From the NCBI RefSeq assembly GCF_027853915.1, contig NZ_JAQGLA010000038.1:1-63489 (forward strand): 63,489 bases of DNA, given 5' to 3'. Position 1 is the first letter of the stretch. Every line of letters starts with the position of its first letter. Below are positions 34,176 to 42,842 of this stretch, one piece after another. The position numbers were made by a program, and so were the translations under genes. This DNA is from Saccharopolyspora oryzae (GTDB taxonomy: Bacteria; Actinomycetota; Actinomycetes; Mycobacteriales; Pseudonocardiaceae). The notes below the pieces were generated by a model, which saw nothing but the letters and a program-made list of their open reading frames with translations, ran no database searches and had not been told where the DNA came from.

Positions 34176-35554
34176 ACCTGCTCACCGTCGGGATTTCCCA
34201 CCGCAGCGCCCCGGTCCGGGTGTTGGAGCGGGTCTCGATCAGCGGCGACGAAGTCCGCAAGATCCTTGACGAACTGCTGCAGCAGGACCACGTGTGCGAG
34301 GCCTTCGTGATCTCGACCTGCAACCGGGTCGAGGTGTACGCGATCGCGGAGACCTTCCACGGTGGCCTGGACGACGTCAGCTCGGTGCTGACCAGGCACG
34401 CCGGCGCGGACTTCCGGGAGCTGTCCGACCACCTCTACGTCTACTACGCCGGCGCCGCCGTCGAGCACTTGTTCTCGGTGGCCGCCGGGCTGGACTCGAT
34501 GGTCGTCGGCGAGGCGCAGATCCTCGGCCAGCTGCGGCAGGCTTACGGCACCGCGGACGAGAACGGCACCGTCGGCAAGGCGCTGCACGAGCTGTCCCAG
34601 CAGGCGCTGCGCGTCGGCAAGCGGGTGCACAGCGAGACCGGAATCGATGCCGAAGGCGCGTCGGTGGTCTCCGAGGCCCTCGCCGACGCCGAGGTGGCGC
34701 TGGACGGCCTGGCCGGACGCAGCGCGCTGATCGTCGGCGCGGGCTCGATGGGCGGTCTGGCCGCCGCGCAGCTCAAGCGCGCCGGCATCGGCGAGGTCGT
34801 GATCGCCAACCGCACGCCCGCCAACGGCGAGCGGCTGGCCGAGTCGCTGCGCTCCGACGGCATCGACGCGCGCACCGCGGACCTCAGCGACCTCTCCGGC
34901 GCGATCGCCGCGACCGACCTGCTGGTGGCCTGCACCGGTGCGATCGGTGCAGTGGTGACCTCCGACGTGGTCTCGGCCGCGCTGGCGCAGCGCGACGAGC
35001 GGCCGCTGCTGTGCTGCGACCTCGGACTGCCCCGCGACATCGACGCCGACGTGGCCGAGCTGCCCGGCGTCACCGTCGTCGACCTGGCGAGCCTGCAGCA
35101 GCGGCTCGCCGACCGGCAGGGCGGCAACGAATCCGAGCGCGCCGCCCAGATCGTCGCCGAGGAACTGCGCGGCTACCTCGCCGCGCAGCGCTCGGCAGAA
35201 GTGACCCCGACCGTGACCGCGCTGCGCAAGCGCGCCGCCGAGGTGGTGGACAGCGAGCTGCTGCGGCTGGACTCGCGCCTGCCCGAGCTCGACGGCGGCG
35301 TGCGCGACGAACTGGCGCGCACCGTCCGCCGCGTGGTGGACAAGCTGCTGCACGCCCCCACGGTGCGGGTCAAGGAACTGGCGTCGGTGCCGGGCGGAGC
35401 CGGTTACGCCGACGCGCTCCGAGAACTCTTCGAACTCGATCCGCAGACCACCGCGGTGCTCGGTGCCCCGCAGGCCGACGAAGGCCTGCCCGGGACCACC
35501 GTCGCGCAGGCGCTGATGCGCGATCGAGCGCGACAAGACGGGGAGGACCGTTGA
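34172..35554 (+). CDS. hemA: Glutamyl-tRNA reductase
   Basis: A 460-residue enzyme that reduces glutamyl-tRNA(Glu) to glutamate-1-semialdehyde, the committed step of the C5 tetrapyrrole pathway. [12 protein letters not shown] has the catalytic Cys50, [23 protein letters not shown] is the signature loop, [17 protein letters not shown] binds NADPH, and the C-terminal helical dimerisation domain ends in LFELD and a linker. The GTG start overlaps the rex stop and the stop overlaps the hemC TTG, so the three are coupled in one operon. Expression should rise when Rex is released. Confidence 0.96.
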   Translation: MNLLTVGISHRSAPVRVLERVSISGDEVRKILDELLQQDHVCEAFVISTCNRVEVYAIAETFHGGLDDVSSVLTRHAGADFRELSDHLYVYYAGAAVEHLFSVAAGLDSMVVGEAQILGQLRQAYGTADENGTVGKALHELSQQALRVGKRVHSETGIDAEGASVVSEALADAEVALDGLAGRSALIVGAGSMGGLAAAQLKRAGIGEVVIANRTPANGERLAESLRSDGIDARTADLSDLSGAIAATDLLVACTGAIGAVVTSDVVSAALAQRDERPLLCCDLGLPRDIDADVAELPGVTVVDLASLQQRLADRQGGNESERAAQIVAEELRGYLAAQRSAEVTPTVTALRKRAAEVVDSELLRLDSRLPELDGGVRDELARTVRRVVDKLLHAPTVRVKELASVPGGAGYADALRELFELDPQTTAVLGAPQADEGLPGTTVAQALMRDRARQDGEDR

Positions 35555-36489
35555 ACAAGACCCTCCGCATCGGCACCCGCGGCAGCGCTCTCGCGATGGC
35601 GCAGAGCTCGCAGGTCGCCGAGCAGCTGGAGAAGGCGGGTTACCCGACCCAGCTGGTTTCCGTGAAAACGCCCGGCGACCTGTCGATGGCGCCGATCGCC
35701 GAGATCGGCGTGGGCGTGTTCACCTCGGCCCTGCGCGAAGCGCTGGCCAACAACGAGGTGGACGTCGCGGTGCACTCCTTCAAAGACCTGCCGACCGAAC
35801 CGGACCCCCGGTTGTCGCTGGCTGCTGTCCCGCTCCGGGAGGACCCGCGGGACGCGCTGGTGGCACGGGACGGTCTGACGCTCGGCGAACTGCCCCCGGG
35901 CTCCGTTGTGGGCACCGGTTCGCCGCGACGCGCCACCCAGCTCCGGGCCCTCGGCCTGGGCCTGGAGGTGCGCAGCATCCGCGGCAATGTGGACACCCGC
36001 CTGCGCAAGGTGACCGACGGCGAGCTGGACGCCGTCGTCCTCGCCCGCGCCGGCCTGGCCCGAGTGGGCCGGCTCGAGGTGATCACGGAAACGCTCGATC
36101 CACTGCAGATGCTGCCCGCGCCCGCTCAAGGCGCGCTCGCAGTGGAATGCCGCGTCGACGACGTGGACACCGAGCACCTGCTGCAGTCCGTTTTGGACGA
36201 TCAGGCCAGCCGCGCCGCGGCGGCCGCCGAGCGCGGCATGTTGAACGCGCTCGAAGCGGGCTGTAGCGCGCCGGTCGGCGCGCTGGCCGAAGTGGTGGAG
36301 GACCTCGACGAGGACGGGCGCGTGGCGCTGCGGCTGTCCCTCCGCGGGGTGGTGGCGGCCGACGACGCTCGGTTGGTCCGCGCCTCCGCCACTGGTGAGA
36401 CGACCGCCGCTGACCAGCTGGGCCGTGAATTGGCCGCCCAGCTGATCGAAGCTCGAGCCGCACTGCTCAGCGGCCCGAGCAGTAGTTGA
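35551..36489 (+). CDS. hemC: Porphobilinogen deaminase (hydroxymethylbilane synthase)
   Basis: A 312-residue enzyme that joins four porphobilinogens into hydroxymethylbilane. [14 protein letters not shown] begins domain 1, [14 protein letters not shown] and [15 protein letters not shown] are substrate-binding loops, [12 protein letters not shown] follows, and [14 protein letters not shown] carries the Cys238 to which the dipyrromethane cofactor is attached. It starts with a rare TTG whose last two bases are the first of the hemA TGA stop; GGGAGGA lies just upstream, which fixes this start. Confidence 0.96.
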   Translation: MNKTLRIGTRGSALAMAQSSQVAEQLEKAGYPTQLVSVKTPGDLSMAPIAEIGVGVFTSALREALANNEVDVAVHSFKDLPTEPDPRLSLAAVPLREDPRDALVARDGLTLGELPPGSVVGTGSPRRATQLRALGLGLEVRSIRGNVDTRLRKVTDGELDAVVLARAGLARVGRLEVITETLDPLQMLPAPAQGALAVECRVDDVDTEHLLQSVLDDQASRAAAAAERGMLNALEAGCSAPVGALAEVVEDLDEDGRVALRLSLRGVVAADDARLVRASATGETTAADQLGRELAAQLIEARAALLSGPSSS

Positions 36490-36503
36490 TGGGGAGTGCC
36501 CTG

Positions 36504-38036
36504 ATGACCCGAGCACGCAAGAACCCCGGACGGATTGCATTCGTGGGCTCCGGACCCGGTGACGCCGGGCTGCTCACCGTTCGGGCCCGGGATGCGATCA
36601 CCCGCGCCGCCCTGCTGGTGACCGACCCGGACGTTCCCGCTGACATCGTCGGCCTGGCCGCGGACGGCGCCGAAGTGCGCCCCGCCGTGGGTGACCCGGC
36701 CGACGTGGCCAAGGACCTGGCCAACGAGGCGTCCACCGGACGCAGCGTGGTGCGCCTGGTCGCCGGGGACCCGCTGACCGCCGACGCGGTGGTCCGCGAG
36801 GTCCAGGAGGTCGCCAAGACCGGTGCCGCGTTCGACGTGGTCCCGGGTGTCGCCGGTGGCAGCGCGGTTCCGGCTTACGCCGGTGTCGCGCTCGGCGCCG
36901 CGCACACCGAGGTGGACGTCCGCGGCGACGTGGACTGGGCGGCCCTGGCCGCCTCGCCCGGCGCGCTGGTGCTGCACACCACCGGCAGCCACCTGGCCGA
37001 GGCCGCGTCCCGACTGGTCGAGCACGGCAAGGCCGCGACCACGCCGGTCGCGGTGACCGCCTCCGGCACCACGGTGCAGCAGCGCACGATCGACACGACG
37101 CTGGCCTCGCTGGCCGCCGACGCCGGTGAGCTGCAGGGCCACCTGGTGGTGACCATCGGCGAGGTCGTGTCCGACCGCAGCAAGCTCTCCTGGTGGGAGT
37201 CGCGCGCCCTGTACGGCTGGAAGATCCTGGTGCCGCGCACCAAGGAGCAGGCCGGCGTGATGAGCGAGCGCCTGTGGTCGCACGGCGCCGTCTCGCACGA
37301 GGTGCCGACGATCTCCGTGGAGCCGCCGCGCAGCCCCGCGCAGATGGAGCGCGCGGTCAAGGGCCTGGTCGACGGCCGCTACCAGTGGGTGGTGTTCACC
37401 TCGGCGAACGCCGTCAAGGCGGTGTGGGAGAAGTTCGGCGAGTTCGGCCTGGACGCCCGCGCGTTCTCCGGCGTGAAGATCGCCTGCGTCGGCGAGGCCA
37501 CCGCGGAGCGGGTGCGCGAGTTCGGGATCATCCCGGAGCTGCTGCCCTCCGGTGACCAGTCCAGCGAAGGCCTGCTGCAGGACTTCCCGCCGCACGACGA
37601 CGTGCTGGACCCGGTGGACCGGGTGCTGCTGCCGCGCGCGGACATCGCCACCGAGACGCTGTCGGCAGGCCTGCGCGAGCGCGGCTGGGAGGTCGACGAC
37701 GTGACGGCCTACCGCACCGTCCGCGCCGCGCCGCCGCCCGCCGAGACCCGCGAGATGATCAAGACGGGCGGGTTCGACGCGGTGTGCTTCACCTCGTCGT
37801 CCACGGTCCGCAACCTGGTCGGCATCGCGGGCAAGCCGCACGCCCGGACGCTGGTCGCCTGCATCGGCCCGAACACGGCGGAGACGGCCAAGGAGTTCGG
37901 CCTGCGGGTCGACGTCCAGCCGGAGGTCCCGCGCGTCGAGGACCTGGTGGACGCCCTGGCCGAGCACGCGGCCCGGCTCCGCGCCGAAGGCGCCCTGCCG
38001 CCCCCGCGCAAGGCCAAGCGAGCCCGCCGCAGCTGA
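36504..38036 (+). CDS. hemD: Fused uroporphyrin-III C-methyltransferase-like / uroporphyrinogen-III synthase
   Basis: A 510-residue two-domain protein. The N-terminal half (about residues 10-235) is a tetrapyrrole methylase fold with FVGSGPGDAGLLTVRA, VRLVAGDPLT and VVPGVAGGSAVPAYAG. The C-terminal half is uroporphyrinogen-III synthase (HemD/HEM4) with RYQWVVFTSANAVKAVWE, ACVGEATAERVREFG and FDAVCFTSSSTVRNLVG. HemD closes and inverts hydroxymethylbilane; the fused methylase would draw uroporphyrinogen III towards sirohaem or cobalamin if active. The ATG at 36504 is picked since GGGGAG lies 7 bases upstream; a TTG at 36486 overlapping the hemC stop is an alternative. Confidence 0.92.
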   Translation: MTRARKNPGRIAFVGSGPGDAGLLTVRARDAITRAALLVTDPDVPADIVGLAADGAEVRPAVGDPADVAKDLANEASTGRSVVRLVAGDPLTADAVVREVQEVAKTGAAFDVVPGVAGGSAVPAYAGVALGAAHTEVDVRGDVDWAALAASPGALVLHTTGSHLAEAASRLVEHGKAATTPVAVTASGTTVQQRTIDTTLASLAADAGELQGHLVVTIGEVVSDRSKLSWWESRALYGWKILVPRTKEQAGVMSERLWSHGAVSHEVPTISVEPPRSPAQMERAVKGLVDGRYQWVVFTSANAVKAVWEKFGEFGLDARAFSGVKIACVGEATAERVREFGIIPELLPSGDQSSEGLLQDFPPHDDVLDPVDRVLLPRADIATETLSAGLRERGWEVDDVTAYRTVRAAPPPAETREMIKTGGFDAVCFTSSSTVRNLVGIAGKPHARTLVACIGPNTAETAKEFGLRVDVQPEVPRVEDLVDALAEHAARLRAEGALPPPRKAKRARRS

Positions 38037-38045
38037 CGAGCTGAC

Positions 38046-38085
38046 CCGAAGGGCGCCGTCGACCCCGGTCGAAGGCGCCCTTCGG
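38046..38085 (+). terminator. Hairpin terminator of the rex-hemACD operon
   Basis: Twelve perfectly paired bases (38046-38057 with 38074-38085) and a further inner stem, 9 bases after the hemD stop. It separates the operon from hemB. Confidence 0.8.
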
Positions 38086-38273
38086 CGTTCTCCCAGCTCG
38101 TGGCGGTGGAGAGTAGTGCGGGTATTCGACACTGCTGATCGTCGTTGACTCTCCGCTGAATCCCGACTGATCCGGTCGCCGGACGACTCGGGCTGAGCCC
38201 TTGGGAGTCCGGTTCGTCGGGGTGGCTACGCTCGGGGTGTCACCCCGTCGAGCCTGTTTGGGGAGCCGTTTTC

Positions 38274-39257
38274 ATGTATCCCTCGCACCGTCCGCGTCGG
38301 CTTCGCCGCAACCCGGCACTGCGCCGACTCGTTTCCGAGACCTCCGTGGAGCCGCGGCACCTGGTGCTGCCGATGTTCGTGCGCGAGGGCGTCGACCAGC
38401 CCGTGCCGATCTCGTCTATGCCGGGCGTCGTGCAGCACACCCGCGAATCGCTGCGCAAGGCCGCTGTCGACGCGGTCAGCGCCGGAGTCGGTGGGCTGAT
38501 GCTCTTCGGCGTGCCCGCCGAGCGGGACGCGATGGGCTCCGGGGCGGTCGACCCGGACGGCATCCTCAACGTCGCGCTGCGCGACCTGCGCGCCGAGCTC
38601 GGCGACGACACCGTGTTGATGGCCGACCTGTGCCTGGACGAGTTCACCGACCACGGCCACTGCGGTGTGCTGGACGAGGACGGCACCGTCGACAACGACC
38701 GCACGCTGCAGATCTACGGCGAGATGGCCGTGGTGCAGGCCCAGTCCGGGGCGCACGTGGTGGGCCCCAGCGGCATGATGGACGGCCAGATCGGTGTCAT
38801 CCGGGACTCGCTGGATGCGACCGGTTTCGTCGACACCTCGATCCTGGCCTACTCGGCGAAGTACGCCTCGGCGTTCTTCGGGCCGTTCCGGGACGCCGTC
38901 GACTCGCAGCTGCAGGGCGACCGCAACACCTACCAGCAGGACCCGGCCAACGGCCGCGAAGCGCTGCGCGAGGTCGACCTGGACCTGGCCGAGGGCGCCG
39001 ACATGGTGATGGTCAAGCCGGCCATGTCCTACCTGGACGTGCTGCGCGACGTCGCGGGCGTGGCCGACGTGCCGGTGGCCGCCTACCAGGTGTCCGGCGA
39101 GTACTCGATGATCGAGGCCGCGGTGGCCAACGGCTGGCTGGACCGGAAGCGGACCGTGCTGGAGTCGCTGACCTCGATCCGGCGCGCGGGCGCGGACATC
39201 GTCCTCACCTACTGGGCGGCCGAGGCCGCGCAGTGGCTGCGGGACGCTCGAGCATGA
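38274..39257 (+). CDS. hemB: Delta-aminolevulinic acid dehydratase (porphobilinogen synthase)
   Basis: A 327-residue enzyme that condenses two 5-aminolevulinates to porphobilinogen. [20 protein letters not shown] and [17 protein letters not shown] carry the two active-site lysines. The metal loop reads [13 protein letters not shown]: of the three Zn cysteines in Zn-type enzymes, the middle one is Asp here, so metal use may be mixed or Mg-like. It has its own promoter, with TACGCT near 38225. The stop overlaps the next gene (ATGA), tying hemB to a row of small membrane-protein genes. Confidence 0.96.
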   Translation: MYPSHRPRRLRRNPALRRLVSETSVEPRHLVLPMFVREGVDQPVPISSMPGVVQHTRESLRKAAVDAVSAGVGGLMLFGVPAERDAMGSGAVDPDGILNVALRDLRAELGDDTVLMADLCLDEFTDHGHCGVLDEDGTVDNDRTLQIYGEMAVVQAQSGAHVVGPSGMMDGQIGVIRDSLDATGFVDTSILAYSAKYASAFFGPFRDAVDSQLQGDRNTYQQDPANGREALREVDLDLAEGADMVMVKPAMSYLDVLRDVAGVADVPVAAYQVSGEYSMIEAAVANGWLDRKRTVLESLTSIRRAGADIVLTYWAAEAAQWLRDARA

Positions 39258-39826
39258 CGGACCTGGGGCAGCGAGTGGACGCGTTCGGCCGTCCGGTGCC
39301 GGAACCGGGACCGCCGCAGGCACCGCAGTCGCTTCTGGTGGCGCGGTGGCTGTGGATCGGTTCGGTGCTGATCGGCGGCGTGCAGTCGTTCATCCAGCTC
39401 CTCGACCGGTCGCGGCTGATCGAGGAGCTGCGCGCGTTGGACCCGAACATGGGGCAGATGGAGCTCGACGCCGCGGCCAACAGCATGATCATGTTCGCGT
39501 TCCTGCTCAAGGCGCTGGTCCTGATGGTGTACCTGATGCTCACCCGGCGGATGCTGGAAGGCCGGAACTGGTCGCGGGTCGTGCTCACCGTCTTCGGCGG
39601 GTTCGGGGTGTTCAACGCGCTGATCACGCTGCTGGGCGTCGCGGTGTTCGGCATCGCGCTGATCAACGAGATCACCCCGGTCACCATCACCCGGGTCGAC
39701 GTGGTGTTCACAGCGCTGGTGGCGGTCGTCGAAGCGGCCGCGATCGTGTTCATGTACCGGCCGGACGGCAACCGGTTCATCCGCGCGATGGGGCCGCGCC
39801 TGCGGCAGGGCCGCGTCGCGCGCTGA
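39254..39826 (+). CDS. Small membrane protein, GRNW-family paralogue 1
   Basis: A 190-residue protein of unknown function with four predicted transmembrane segments: [57 protein letters not shown] and [18 protein letters not shown]. Between helices 2 and 3 is a short basic loop, [15 protein letters not shown], shared in position and sequence with the neighbouring genes. The ATG overlaps hemB (ATGA), so it is co-translated with it. It heads a tandem array to 41873. Confidence 0.75.
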   Translation: MTDLGQRVDAFGRPVPEPGPPQAPQSLLVARWLWIGSVLIGGVQSFIQLLDRSRLIEELRALDPNMGQMELDAAANSMIMFAFLLKALVLMVYLMLTRRMLEGRNWSRVVLTVFGGFGVFNALITLLGVAVFGIALINEITPVTITRVDVVFTALVAVVEAAAIVFMYRPDGNRFIRAMGPRLRQGRVAR

Positions 39827-39853
39827 CGAATTGTCGCTTCCGCCGCGGGTTCT

Positions 39854-39859
39854 TAACCT
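39854..39859 (+). promoter_or_regulatory. -10 element for a leaderless membrane-protein gene
   Basis: TAACCT ends 6 bases before the ATG at 39866, and no ribosome-binding site is visible. Confidence 0.5.
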
Positions 39860-39865
39860 GGGCTG

Positions 39866-40348
39866 ATGACGTCGCAGGGGACGAACCCGCGGCCGAGCAC
39901 GGTCGACGGCGCGTTCTGGGCCGGCATAGCCAGCGTGGTGGTGGGCTTCGCCATCCTCGCCACGTCGTTCCTGCTCGTCTCGGACGCCGACCTGAAGCTG
40001 GTGGTGGAGGCGGCCGCAGCGCAGGGGCAGCAGCTCAGCCCGGACCAGGCCCGCTCCGTCTACGCCGGGATGCTGGTGCTGGCGACCGCGATCGTCGCGG
40101 TGATCGCGGCGCTGTGGATCGTGTTCCTGTTCCTCATGCGCAAGGGCCGGAACTGGGCGCGAGTGGTGATCACGGCGGTCGGCGCGGGCTGGATCGTGCT
40201 GACCGCGCCGTCGCTGACCGGCGGATCGGTCGGTGGCGCCGCGACGGCTCTGCTGGCGCTGCTGCAGGTGCTGGCCGTGGGTGCGACGCTCGTGTTCGCC
40301 TACGTGCCGCTGTCGAACCAGTACTTCCAGCTCGCCCGCCGCGGTTGA
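39866..40348 (+). CDS. Small membrane protein, GRNW-family paralogue 2
   Basis: A 160-residue protein with four hydrophobic segments (FWAGIASVVVGFAILATSFL, YAGMLVLATAIVAVIAALWI onward, VVITAVGAGWIVLTAP, and TALLALLQVLAVGATLVFAY). The loop MRKGRNWARVVIT is the shared motif. A periplasmic-side stretch between helices 1 and 2 (VVEAAAAQGQQLSPDQARSV) varies between paralogues. Function unknown. It appears to be leaderless. Confidence 0.72.
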   Translation: MTSQGTNPRPSTVDGAFWAGIASVVVGFAILATSFLLVSDADLKLVVEAAAAQGQQLSPDQARSVYAGMLVLATAIVAVIAALWIVFLFLMRKGRNWARVVITAVGAGWIVLTAPSLTGGSVGGAATALLALLQVLAVGATLVFAYVPLSNQYFQLARRG

Positions 40349-40704
40349 CGTCCTCGACTACTCGCAGCAGATCCTCGAGCACCTGACCAACCCGGTGATC
40401 CCGGTCCTGATCGATGATCGGTTCCGCATCCTGCGCGGTGCTGCGGTCGTGTTCTCGGCGAAAATGCGGAAGGGTCGCAATTCCGCGCGGATCGCCATGG
40501 TGGTGCTCGCCGTTCTACGGCCTCTGCGCGATCGTGGTTTTCGTGCTGAGCTTCGGCGGTGACTTCGGCAGCGCGTTCCGCGATCCGCTCCTGATCCCCG
40601 GGTACCTGGAAATGCTGTTGTCCCTGGTCACACCGATCGTTTTCCTGATTCTGGCGCTGGGTGCCCCGGCCAACGCCTATTTCAAAGCGATGACGGGTCG
40701 GTGA
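40349..40704 (+). pseudogene. Degenerate GRNW-family membrane protein gene (frameshifted)
   Basis: Directly after paralogue 2, one frame encodes KMRKGRNSARIAMVVLAV (the shared motif and helix 3 start), then the reading continues in the next frame as FYGLCAIVVFVLSFGG and onward through MLLSLVTPIVFLILALGAP to NAYFKAMTGR and a stop at 40704. The shift is near 40512 and a single-base change would join them. The N-terminal helices expected from the paralogues are not recognisable. A sequencing error could explain the frameshift but not the missing front. Confidence 0.65.
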
Positions 40705-40743
40705 TTTGGCCGAACCAAGTGGACAGCGCACGAGCCGGGTTTC

Positions 40744-40749
40744 TACTGT
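40744..40749 (+). promoter_or_regulatory. -10 element for leaderless paralogue 3
   Basis: TACTGT ends 6 bases before the GTG at 40756; no ribosome-binding site is present. Confidence 0.5.
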
Positions 40750-40755
40750 TTGCCG

Positions 40756-41457
40756 GTGACCTCACCGCAGAATCCATGGCAGCAGGGCGGCTACCCGCAG
40801 GGCGGGACGCCTTCCGGTGGTTTCCCGCAGCAGCCGTACCCCCAGGGCGGGTACCAGCAGCAGTACCCGCAGGCCGGGTACCAGCAGGCCCCCTACTCGG
40901 CGCCGCCCGTGCCGCAGCAGGAGATGAGCCAGGTCCCGCGCCCGATCACCGTGGAGATCGCGTTCTGGATCTCCGTCGTGGTGCCGCTGCTGGCGACGGT
41001 GCTGTCCGTGGTGAGCTACATGCTGCTGCAGGGCTACCTGAACGACGTGGTGGCCGGCGCGACCGATCCCGACATGCCGAGCGAGTTCAACGAGGGGATG
41101 TCCTCGCTCGTCAACGGGATCATGCTGTTCACGTTCATCTTCATCACGGTGATCTTCCTGATCCTTACCGCCCTGTGGATCCTGTTCGGCTTCAAGATGC
41201 GGGCCGGCCGGAACTGGGCGCGGATCACGCTCACCGTCTTCGCCTCGCTCTGGCTGGTCAACGCCATCGTCAGCCTGATCGGCGGCGGCAACGTGACCTT
41301 CTCCGGTGAGATGCCGGACGTCCCGCTGCCCACGTCGTACTTCGTGATGAGCTACAGCCAGGCCGGACTCGGCCTGCTGAGCATGGCCGCGTTCATCACG
41401 CTGGTCTTCCTGAAGCCGTCGAACTGGTTCTTCAGCGCCAACAGCCGCACGTACTGA
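40756..41457 (+). CDS. Small membrane protein with Gln/Tyr/Gly/Pro-rich head, GRNW-family paralogue 3
   Basis: A 233-residue protein. The first 70 residues are low complexity with repeated QGGYP/QAGYQQ units and should be disordered in the cytoplasm. Four membrane helices follow: EIAFWISVVVPLLATVLSVV, GIMLFTFIFITVIFLILTAL, LTVFASLWLVNAIVSLIGG and AGLGLLSMAAFITLVFL. The loop KMRAGRNWARITLT is the shared motif. GTG at 40756 is placed by the -10 element; TTG at 40750 is an alternative. The stop overlaps the next ATG by one base. Confidence 0.75.
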   Translation: MTSPQNPWQQGGYPQGGTPSGGFPQQPYPQGGYQQQYPQAGYQQAPYSAPPVPQQEMSQVPRPITVEIAFWISVVVPLLATVLSVVSYMLLQGYLNDVVAGATDPDMPSEFNEGMSSLVNGIMLFTFIFITVIFLILTALWILFGFKMRAGRNWARITLTVFASLWLVNAIVSLIGGGNVTFSGEMPDVPLPTSYFVMSYSQAGLGLLSMAAFITLVFLKPSNWFFSANSRTY

Positions 41458-41873
41458 TGGAGTCACCGCGACCGCTTCGCTACGCCATCGTCCTCTGGTG
41501 GACGGTGGCGTTTCTCCTGCTGCTGCAGGCCGGGCTGATGTGGTCGGGGCGTTCCGAGCTCGTGCAGCAGCTCGGCGAGCAGCAGCAGCTGGTGCCGGCG
41601 GACGCGACGGCCCGCGCGCAGCAGATGATCGTGGCGAACACCGGGATCGCCGTCGTGCTCGCGGCGGCGTACTTCGGGTTCGGCGCGGCGGTGCTCAAGC
41701 GGCATTCCTGGGCGCGAGTGGCGTTGACCGCGTTCGCGCTGGTGCACTTGGTGCTCGTGCTGGGATCCGGTGCGGTGTTCAGCGTGCACACGATCCTGCT
41801 CGTCCTGGGAGGAACGGCGGCGGTGCTGATGTGGCGGCAGCCGAGCACGGAATGGTTGACGGGTGAGCGATGA
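41457..41873 (+). CDS. Small membrane protein, GRNW-family paralogue 4 (diverged)
   Basis: A 138-residue protein with four hydrophobic segments and the diverged motif VLKRHSWARVALT at the position of the GRNWAR loop. Helix 1 is YAIVLWWTVAFLLLLQAGLM. The segment between helices 1 and 2 is Gln-rich (ELVQQLGEQQQLV). Its start overlaps the preceding stop by one base and its end overlaps the DUF3093 gene (ATGA), so the three are co-translated. Function unknown. Confidence 0.72.
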   Translation: MESPRPLRYAIVLWWTVAFLLLLQAGLMWSGRSELVQQLGEQQQLVPADATARAQQMIVANTGIAVVLAAAYFGFGAAVLKRHSWARVALTAFALVHLVLVLGSGAVFSVHTILLVLGGTAAVLMWRQPSTEWLTGER

Positions 41874-42304
41874 GCGAGCCAGTGCTGTACTCGGAACGCG
41901 GTAGCAGCTGGTGGCCGGTGCTCTGGGGCCCGGCCTTCGCGCTGCTGGGGTTCGGCGTCGAGGCGTTGACCCCGGGACCGCTGAACGCGTGGATGTGGGG
42001 CCTGTTCGGCGGGCTGTTCGCGGTCGCGGCGGCGGTGTGGGTGCACGGCCGCCGTCGCCTGGTCTCGGTGCGGCTGACGCCTGCGGAACTCGTGCTGGGC
42101 CGCGAGGAGATCGAGGTCAGCCGCATCGCGGCGGTGACCGACGTGGGTGCGCCGGTGGGTGCGCGGGTGCTCGGCGGGAGCTGGACGGTCCCGAAGGGGA
42201 CGGGCGAGGTGCCGCTGCGCATCGACGACGACAAAGTCGTCCTGGCCTGGGCGAAGGACCCCAGCGCCCTGACCGCCGCCCTGACCAGGCTCGTCGAGAA
42301 GTAG
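41870..42304 (+). CDS. DUF3093 family membrane protein
   Basis: A 144-residue protein with two N-terminal membrane helices (PVLWGPAFALLGFGVEALT and WMWGLFGGLFAVAAAVWVHG), then a soluble domain (RRRLVSVRLTPAELVLGREE to LTRLVEK) typical of the actinobacterial DUF3093 family. Function unknown. The ATG overlaps the preceding gene by four bases. A palindromic repeat follows the stop by 14 bases and may end the transcript that begins at paralogue 3. Confidence 0.78.
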   Translation: MSEPVLYSERGSSWWPVLWGPAFALLGFGVEALTPGPLNAWMWGLFGGLFAVAAAVWVHGRRRLVSVRLTPAELVLGREEIEVSRIAAVTDVGAPVGARVLGGSWTVPKGTGEVPLRIDDDKVVLAWAKDPSALTAALTRLVEK

Positions 42305-42317
42305 TCCCGGTCGTCCC

Positions 42318-42360
42318 TCGATTTCAATGGAAATCGGACGTCTGATTTCAATGGAATTTT
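42318..42360. repeat. TTTCAATGGAAA-family element, copy F
   Basis: CGATTTCAATGGAAATCG (42318-42335) has 7-base arms around AATG. A direct repeat of ATTTCAATGGAA follows at 42344-42355 after a GGACGTC spacer that copy E also has. It begins 14 bases after the DUF3093 stop. Confidence 0.75.
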
Positions 42361-42458
42361 GAGTCCGGTCGGTTCCGCCACCGGTACCGATGCGCAGGAA
42401 GATCGCGGATCCACCGGGTGGGCGCGGGTGTGCGGTGGGTCATGAGACGCTTCTGTGC

Positions 42459-42797
42459 GTGACCACTCCGGAACCGTGGCCTGCGGACGGGCCGAAGTTC
42501 AGCGCCGAGAGCCTCGAGAACGACCAGCCGCGGGGCGGGTTGAACCAGCCCTGGCGGGCGGCCGTGGCCGGGATCGAGCTGGTCGTGGCCGTGGCGCTGG
42601 TGGTGGCCGGTTGGTGGGCGTGGCAGCACGGCACAGTGACGATCTACCTGCCCGGCCCGGACGGGGCGACCGACGTGGTCACCCGGTCGCTCGGGAGCTG
42701 GCTGGCGGCGGCGGTCGCCGCGGTGACCCTGGCCGGTTTGCTGCTGCTCGACGCGATCCGGCAGGTGGCGCTGGCCGTGCGCGCGCGTGCGCGCTAG
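42459..42797 (+). CDS. Small two-helix membrane protein, hypothetical
   Basis: A 112-residue protein with a hydrophilic head (TTPEPWPADGPKFSAESLEN), helix 1 (AAVAGIELVVAVALVVAGWW), a short external loop (GTVTIYLPGPDGATDVVTR) and helix 2 (SWLAAAVAAVTLAGLLLLDA), ending in a basic tail. No family is recognised. The GTG at 42459 is the likeliest start, since upstream sequence reads poorly as protein. It lies alone between the DUF3093 gene and hemL. Confidence 0.6.
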   Translation: MTTPEPWPADGPKFSAESLENDQPRGGLNQPWRAAVAGIELVVAVALVVAGWWAWQHGTVTIYLPGPDGATDVVTRSLGSWLAAAVAAVTLAGLLLLDAIRQVALAVRARAR

Positions 42798-42830
42798 TCG
42801 GGGTGTGACCGGTCACGGAGCTGCGCCTGT

Positions 42831-42836
42831 CAGACT
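42831..42836 (+). promoter_or_regulatory. -10 element for leaderless hemL
   Basis: CAGACT, a variant of TAGACT, ends 6 bases before the hemL GTG. There is no ribosome-binding site. Confidence 0.45.
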
Positions 42837-42842
42837 GGGTGC

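Noticed and set aside
38274..39257. Loss of zinc binding in HemB as an oddity
   Set aside because: The LCLDEF metal loop departs from the three-Cys pattern, but I believe this form is common in actinobacteria.
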